In this document: positions 60,696-64,000 of the stretch, piece by piece
Layout of the letters: each line of letters opens with the position of its first letter
How positions within the stretch are numbered: position 1 is the stretch's first letter
DNA from: CALLPQ01 sp039819545
GTDB lineage: Bacteria > Pseudomonadota > Alphaproteobacteria > Caulobacterales > Parvularculaceae
Direction of reading: 5' to 3'
Assembly: GCA_039819545.1 (NCBI GenBank)
Contig: JBCBRS010000010.1
Coordinates: 61,099 to 125,098 of the forward strand
DNA: 64,000 bases
Made by a program: the position numbers and the translations under genes
The notes under the pieces: model-generated
The model's database searches: none
The model's input: only the letters and a program-made list of their open reading frames with translations
Told to the model about the DNA's origin: nothing

Positions 60696-62885
60696 ATGCC
60701 CAACGCGCCCAAACGGATTGAAAACATGCCCAGCAAAACCCCACGACAAAACGCTTTCCCCCAGCAGACAGATAACCCCGCACCCGTCGCGCCCCGTCAG
60801 CCGGAAACCATAAGCCAGCATGGGCACACGCGAACCGACCCCTTTGGCTGGATGCGCGACGACAACTGGCAACAGGTATTGCGCGACCCAAGCCTGTTGC
60901 GCGCCGAAATCGCCGATCATCTGAAAGGCGAGAGTCGCTATTACGAAACCGCCACCGCTGATCTTGCCCCCTTGCGTGAAAAGCTGGTCGGCGAAATGCG
61001 GGGACGCATAAAGGAGGATGACCAGAGCGTGCCGTTTCCCGATGGGGCGTATGCCTACGGCACGCGGTTTCGCACAAAAGGCGAGTATCCCGTATTTGTC
61101 CGTACACCGCGGGAAGGCGGCGCTGAGACAATTCTCTTCGATGGCGAAAAAGAGGCAGAGGGTGCCGACTTTTTCGATATTGGTGCCGTCGCCCACAGCC
61201 CCGATCACACCATGATCGCTTACGCGGTTGATCGTCTGGGATCGGAATATTACGATATCCGGATCAGAACAATTGCCACCGGCAAAGAGCACCAAGAAAC
61301 CATCAGGTCCAGTGACGGTAACCCGATTTGGAGCCGGGACTCACTAGCGGTTTATTATGTGGAGCGTGATGATCATCAGCGCCCCAAACGCGTGCGTCGC
61401 CACGAATTAGGCACCGATCCTGCAAACGACCCGGTGCTCTATGAAGAGGCCGATGATGGCTTTTTCCTGTCACTTAGCGAAAGCCAAAGCGGCGACTACA
61501 TCTTTATCGATTGTGGAAATTCAACCTCAAGCGAGGTCCGTTACATCCGCGCGGACGCTGGGCGCGATGCGACCGCAACGCTGATTGCAACCCGCACACC
61601 CGATGTCCTCTATTCGGTCGACCATTGCGGTGACTATTTTTACATCAAAACAAACGCAGATGATGCCATTGATTTCAAAATTTGCCGCGCCCCTATCGCA
61701 ACTCCCGGGCGCGATCACTGGGAAATATGGTTAGATCACAGCCCAGGCCAATATCTTCTTTCCTTTATTCCGTTTAAGGATCGTTTGGTGCGTCTGGTCC
61801 GGGCAAATGCCCTGCCCCGTGTGATCATTGCAACCTATGATCGAACCGAAGAGATCGTTGTTGGATTTGATGAAGATGCCTATGCCGTCAATATCGCTGG
61901 CGGTTTTGAATTTGATACAGACGATTTGCGGCTTTTTTACTCTTCACCCACCACACCGCGCCAAACCTATGACTACAAAATGAAAAGCGGCGTGCGGACG
62001 CTACGCCATACACAAGAGGTGCCCAGCGGCCACGAGCCCGCCCGCTATGTGACCGAACGGATAATGGCGCGCGGGCATGATGGGGTTGAAATCCCCGTGA
62101 CCATCGTTCGCCTCCGCGAGGTTGCGCCCGAGGATAAGCCGCCCCTGATGCTTTATGGCTATGGCTCCTACGGGATTACCATTGATACCGGGTTTTCAAC
62201 GGCAATTCTTTCGCTTGTTGATCGCGGCGTTGTTTATGCAACGGCGCATATCCGCGGCGGGTCGGCGCGCGGGCGGCAATGGTACCTTGACGGCAAGCTT
62301 GGCCAAAAGCCCAACACGTTCCACGATTTTATCGCCACCGCTGAAAGCCTGCAGGCGCTGGGGTATGGCGCAAATCAGAATACGGTCATCTATGGGGGCT
62401 CAGCAGGCGGCTTGCTGGTTGGTGCTTGTGTGAATATGCGGCCCGATCTTTTTGCGGGCGTAATTGGCGCGGTGCCGTTTGTGGATGTGGTGACAACAAT
62501 TTCTGATGCGACGCTACCGCTCACACCGCCCGAGTGGGATGAATGGGGAAACCCCATAACGGACGCCGCTGCCTACCAGACAATCCTGAGCTACTCGCCC
62601 TATGATAATCTTGATGCGGAAGGAAGCTATCCGCCAATCCTTGCGACCGGCGGGCTGGCCGATTACCGGGTCACCTATTGGGAACCGGCAAAATGGATCG
62701 CCCGGTTGCGTGCGCAAACCACGGGCGGTCCCTATTTTCTGAAAATGAACATGGAAGCGGGCCATGGCGGGTCAGCCGCGAGGTTTGAAGCCCTGGAAGA
62801 GCGCGCGCATAACTACGCATTCGCCTTGAAAATTTTTGGCTTGCCCGATCTGCAGACCTTACGCCAACAATGGGTCGTGCATTAG
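60696..62885 (+). CDS. ptrB: Oligopeptidase B (S9A)
   Basis: A 729-residue cytoplasmic S9A peptidase. DPFGWMRDDNW near the start, the RIKEDDQSVPFPDGAYAYGTRF segment in parts, and the hydrolase triad in GGSAGGLLVGA (Ser), GGLADYRVTYWEPAKW (Asp) and EAGHGGSAARF (His) identify it. The propeller strands lie in between. It cleaves after Arg or Lys in short peptides. No signal peptide. An ATG at 60726 is an alternative start with a length closer to the family; neither has a good ribosome site. Confidence 0.92.
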   Translation: MPNAPKRIENMPSKTPRQNAFPQQTDNPAPVAPRQPETISQHGHTRTDPFGWMRDDNWQQVLRDPSLLRAEIADHLKGESRYYETATADLAPLREKLVGEMRGRIKEDDQSVPFPDGAYAYGTRFRTKGEYPVFVRTPREGGAETILFDGEKEAEGADFFDIGAVAHSPDHTMIAYAVDRLGSEYYDIRIRTIATGKEHQETIRSSDGNPIWSRDSLAVYYVERDDHQRPKRVRRHELGTDPANDPVLYEEADDGFFLSLSESQSGDYIFIDCGNSTSSEVRYIRADAGRDATATLIATRTPDVLYSVDHCGDYFYIKTNADDAIDFKICRAPIATPGRDHWEIWLDHSPGQYLLSFIPFKDRLVRLVRANALPRVIIATYDRTEEIVVGFDEDAYAVNIAGGFEFDTDDLRLFYSSPTTPRQTYDYKMKSGVRTLRHTQEVPSGHEPARYVTERIMARGHDGVEIPVTIVRLREVAPEDKPPLMLYGYGSYGITIDTGFSTAILSLVDRGVVYATAHIRGGSARGRQWYLDGKLGQKPNTFHDFIATAESLQALGYGANQNTVIYGGSAGGLLVGACVNMRPDLFAGVIGAVPFVDVVTTISDATLPLTPPEWDEWGNPITDAAAYQTILSYSPYDNLDAEGSYPPILATGGLADYRVTYWEPAKWIARLRAQTTGGPYFLKMNMEAGHGGSAARFEALEERAHNYAFALKIFGLPDLQTLRQQWVVH

Positions 62886-63460
62886 TTTGAATTTGTGGGG
62901 GCAGCTATTGGCCTTGTTGCGCCGATCAAGCCAGCATTATTAAAAGGCAGAACCGATCCAGGTTTCAGACCTCGGCGCGCTCCAAAACTGGTCTAGACTA
63001 AAGCGTTGAAAGGCTAGTGCCTGGTGAATTATAGGCTAACCCAGGCACGCGTGGTCTATGTTCCAACACCCTGCATAAAAGTCGAAATTTTCGAGTTTTT
63101 CAGGGCGTCAAAGCGAATATCAAAACTGCCAATCGCATTGCCATATGTATACGCGTTGCTTGCTGGACTCAGCTCGCTGGCCTTTATTTGGCCCCGCCAT
63201 ATTCGATCAATTTGCCCCTCAAGTTGGTAAAACAGCCGCAAACCCGTCGTTTGGGACATCGCACGCCACGTCAGAGATTGGCGAGAAAGGGTCCGACGAT
63301 TTCGATCTGGCTCACGACTCAACACTGGCCCTGGTTCGCGTCTTTGACGGGATTATTTCGATAGACCGGGAAATACAAATCAAATGAGCCGGAAATTGCC
63401 TTATCGCTGACCATTTCCGGCCACCTCTAGAGCCATAAACTGGTTTTGGTCGTTCTGGCC
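62886..63460. other. Intergenic region, no convincing gene
   Basis: Between convergent ptrB and the RTX gene. Frames of 80-90 codons on both strands (63056-63325 minus, 63145-63387 plus) overlap each other, have no ribosome sites and show no domain; I do not call either. The only clear structure is the hairpin near 63388-63421. Confidence 0.5.
63386..63421 (-). terminator. Probable terminator of the RTX gene
   Basis: GCCGGAAAT (63388-63396) pairs exactly with ATTTCCGGC (63413-63421). On the minus strand it is followed by TCATTTGATTTGTATTT, a T-rich though interrupted tract, about 40 nt after the RTX stop. Confidence 0.5.
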
Positions 63461-64000
63461 TTAAAAGATAAAGTCCGTACTCACCAGATCGCTAACAGCG
63501 ACACCGACAAGACGGATCGTGTCAAACCCGCTTGTGATAAGCGCATCGCCTGTACCGGGGTCTGTGGTAAGATGATTGGCCATCAGATCGGCAAAGTCGG
63601 TGATGGCAGCAACACCGGAAAGGTCAATGACGTCATCACTGCCGATACCGGGAGAAAAATCAGTAATCAGATCATCGCCAAAGGTACCACTGAAGATGAA
63701 GGTGTCGTTGCCGGGCCCGCCGGTTAGCACATCGTCGCCTGTGCCCCCATCAAGGCGATCGTCGCCAACCCGCCCATCGAGGGTATCGTTACCCGCACCA
63801 CCCATCACACTATCGGCGAGGTTGCCGGCATTAATATTATCATTGCCGTCGCCGCCATCGATTGTGTCGGCGCCAGAGGAGTCCGTGATGACATCGTTCT
63901 GCGCGCCGCCATTGAGGACATCATCGCCGCTGCCCCCTTCGATACGGTCAGCGCCATTGCCACCATCAACAAAGTCGTCCCCGGCCCCGCTATTAAGGCC
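63461..64000 (-). CDS. RTX calcium-binding repeat protein, 5' partial
   Basis: The minus-strand frame is open to the window edge; the GTG at 63808 is not the start. The 179 visible residues hold at least seven GGxGxDxU-type nonapeptides (GGNGADRIEGGSGDDVLNGG, GGDGNDNI, GGAGNDTLDG, GGTGDDVLTGGPGNDTF), then the typical C-terminal FSGTFGDDLITDFSPGIGSD and a hydrophobic VAVSDLVSTDFIF end that fits a type I secretion signal. Such proteins bind Ca2+ outside the cell. The N-terminal effector part is outside the window. Confidence 0.9.
   Translation of the reverse strand, partial: GLNSGAGDDFVDGGNGADRIEGGSGDDVLNGGAQNDVITDSSGADTIDGGDGNDNINAGNLADSVMGGAGNDTLDGRVGDDRLDGGTGDDVLTGGPGNDTFIFSGTFGDDLITDFSPGIGSDDVIDLSGVAAITDFADLMANHLTTDPGTGDALITSGFDTIRLVGVAVSDLVSTDFIF

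Noticed and set aside
42402..62885. Two S9A peptidases in one window as a possible duplication
   Set aside because: One is an exported prolyl oligopeptidase and the other a cytoplasmic oligopeptidase B; they are distant paralogues common in the group.
63056..63325. 89-codon minus-strand ORF between ptrB and the RTX gene
   Set aside because: Overlaps an equally open plus-strand frame, has no ribosome site and no family resemblance.

Overview
The window is a GC-rich chromosomal segment of an alphaproteobacterium. The evidence is the CckA phosphorelay kinase beside fliQ-fliR-flhB, the recR-ybaB-dnaX-ffs cluster, the hemD / Mic60-like / HemY block, and an alpha-type 4.5S RNA. A TonB receptor, a PEPxxWA-CTERM exosortase locus and an RTX protein fit an aquatic, surface-attached lineage such as Parvularculales, Caulobacterales or a relative; this placement is inference. 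No phage, transposase, CRISPR array, rRNA or tRNA was seen. Both ends are cut: a choice-of-anchor-I type protein at the left edge and an RTX protein at the right.

Layout. 1-10.7 kb: rRNA/tRNA pseudouridine synthase, small outer-membrane protein, NatAB-type ABC exporter, TAP-like hydrolase coupled to a small XRE regulator and a four-helix membrane protein with a well-formed operator candidate, YHS protein, and an NfeD / short NfeD / slipin membrane-quality cluster. 10.8-19 kb: large TonB-dependent receptor, Rieske oxygenase, recR, ybaB, dnaX, SRP RNA, nudC. 19-25 kb: hemY, Mic60-like gene and hemD on one strand, divergent from tsaD; hemC is not in this cluster. 25-36 kb: hybrid histidine kinase, pheA, dnaQ, cckA, flhB, fliR, fliQ, fabH, rpsP. 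36-45 kb: small membrane protein, ffh and a short upstream ORF, DUF2167 protein, small membrane protein, SDF-family symporter, YceI, prolyl oligopeptidase. 45-54 kb: tandem PilZ protein, lipoprotein, MscS channel, then a compact exosortase/polysaccharide-regulation locus. 54-64 kb: acyl-CoA/ACP ligase, pyrF, nth, DUF2244, ccmH, ccmF, oligopeptidase B, RTX protein.

The most unusual region is 47.9-53.8 kb. It holds an exosortase fused to EpsI, a BY-kinase-like protein whose Walker A, A' and B motifs all look degraded and which carries an N-terminal MshEN/GspE-N-like segment, a Wzz-type chain-length protein, an EpsD-like SurA-fold protein, and one divergently transcribed PEPxxWA-CTERM substrate. 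No glycosyltransferases lie beside it. Two families of imperfectly palindromic dispersed repeats (R1, about 150 bp; R2, about 105 bp) occupy three convergent gene junctions, and one R1 copy supplies the last codons of the PEPxxWA-CTERM gene.
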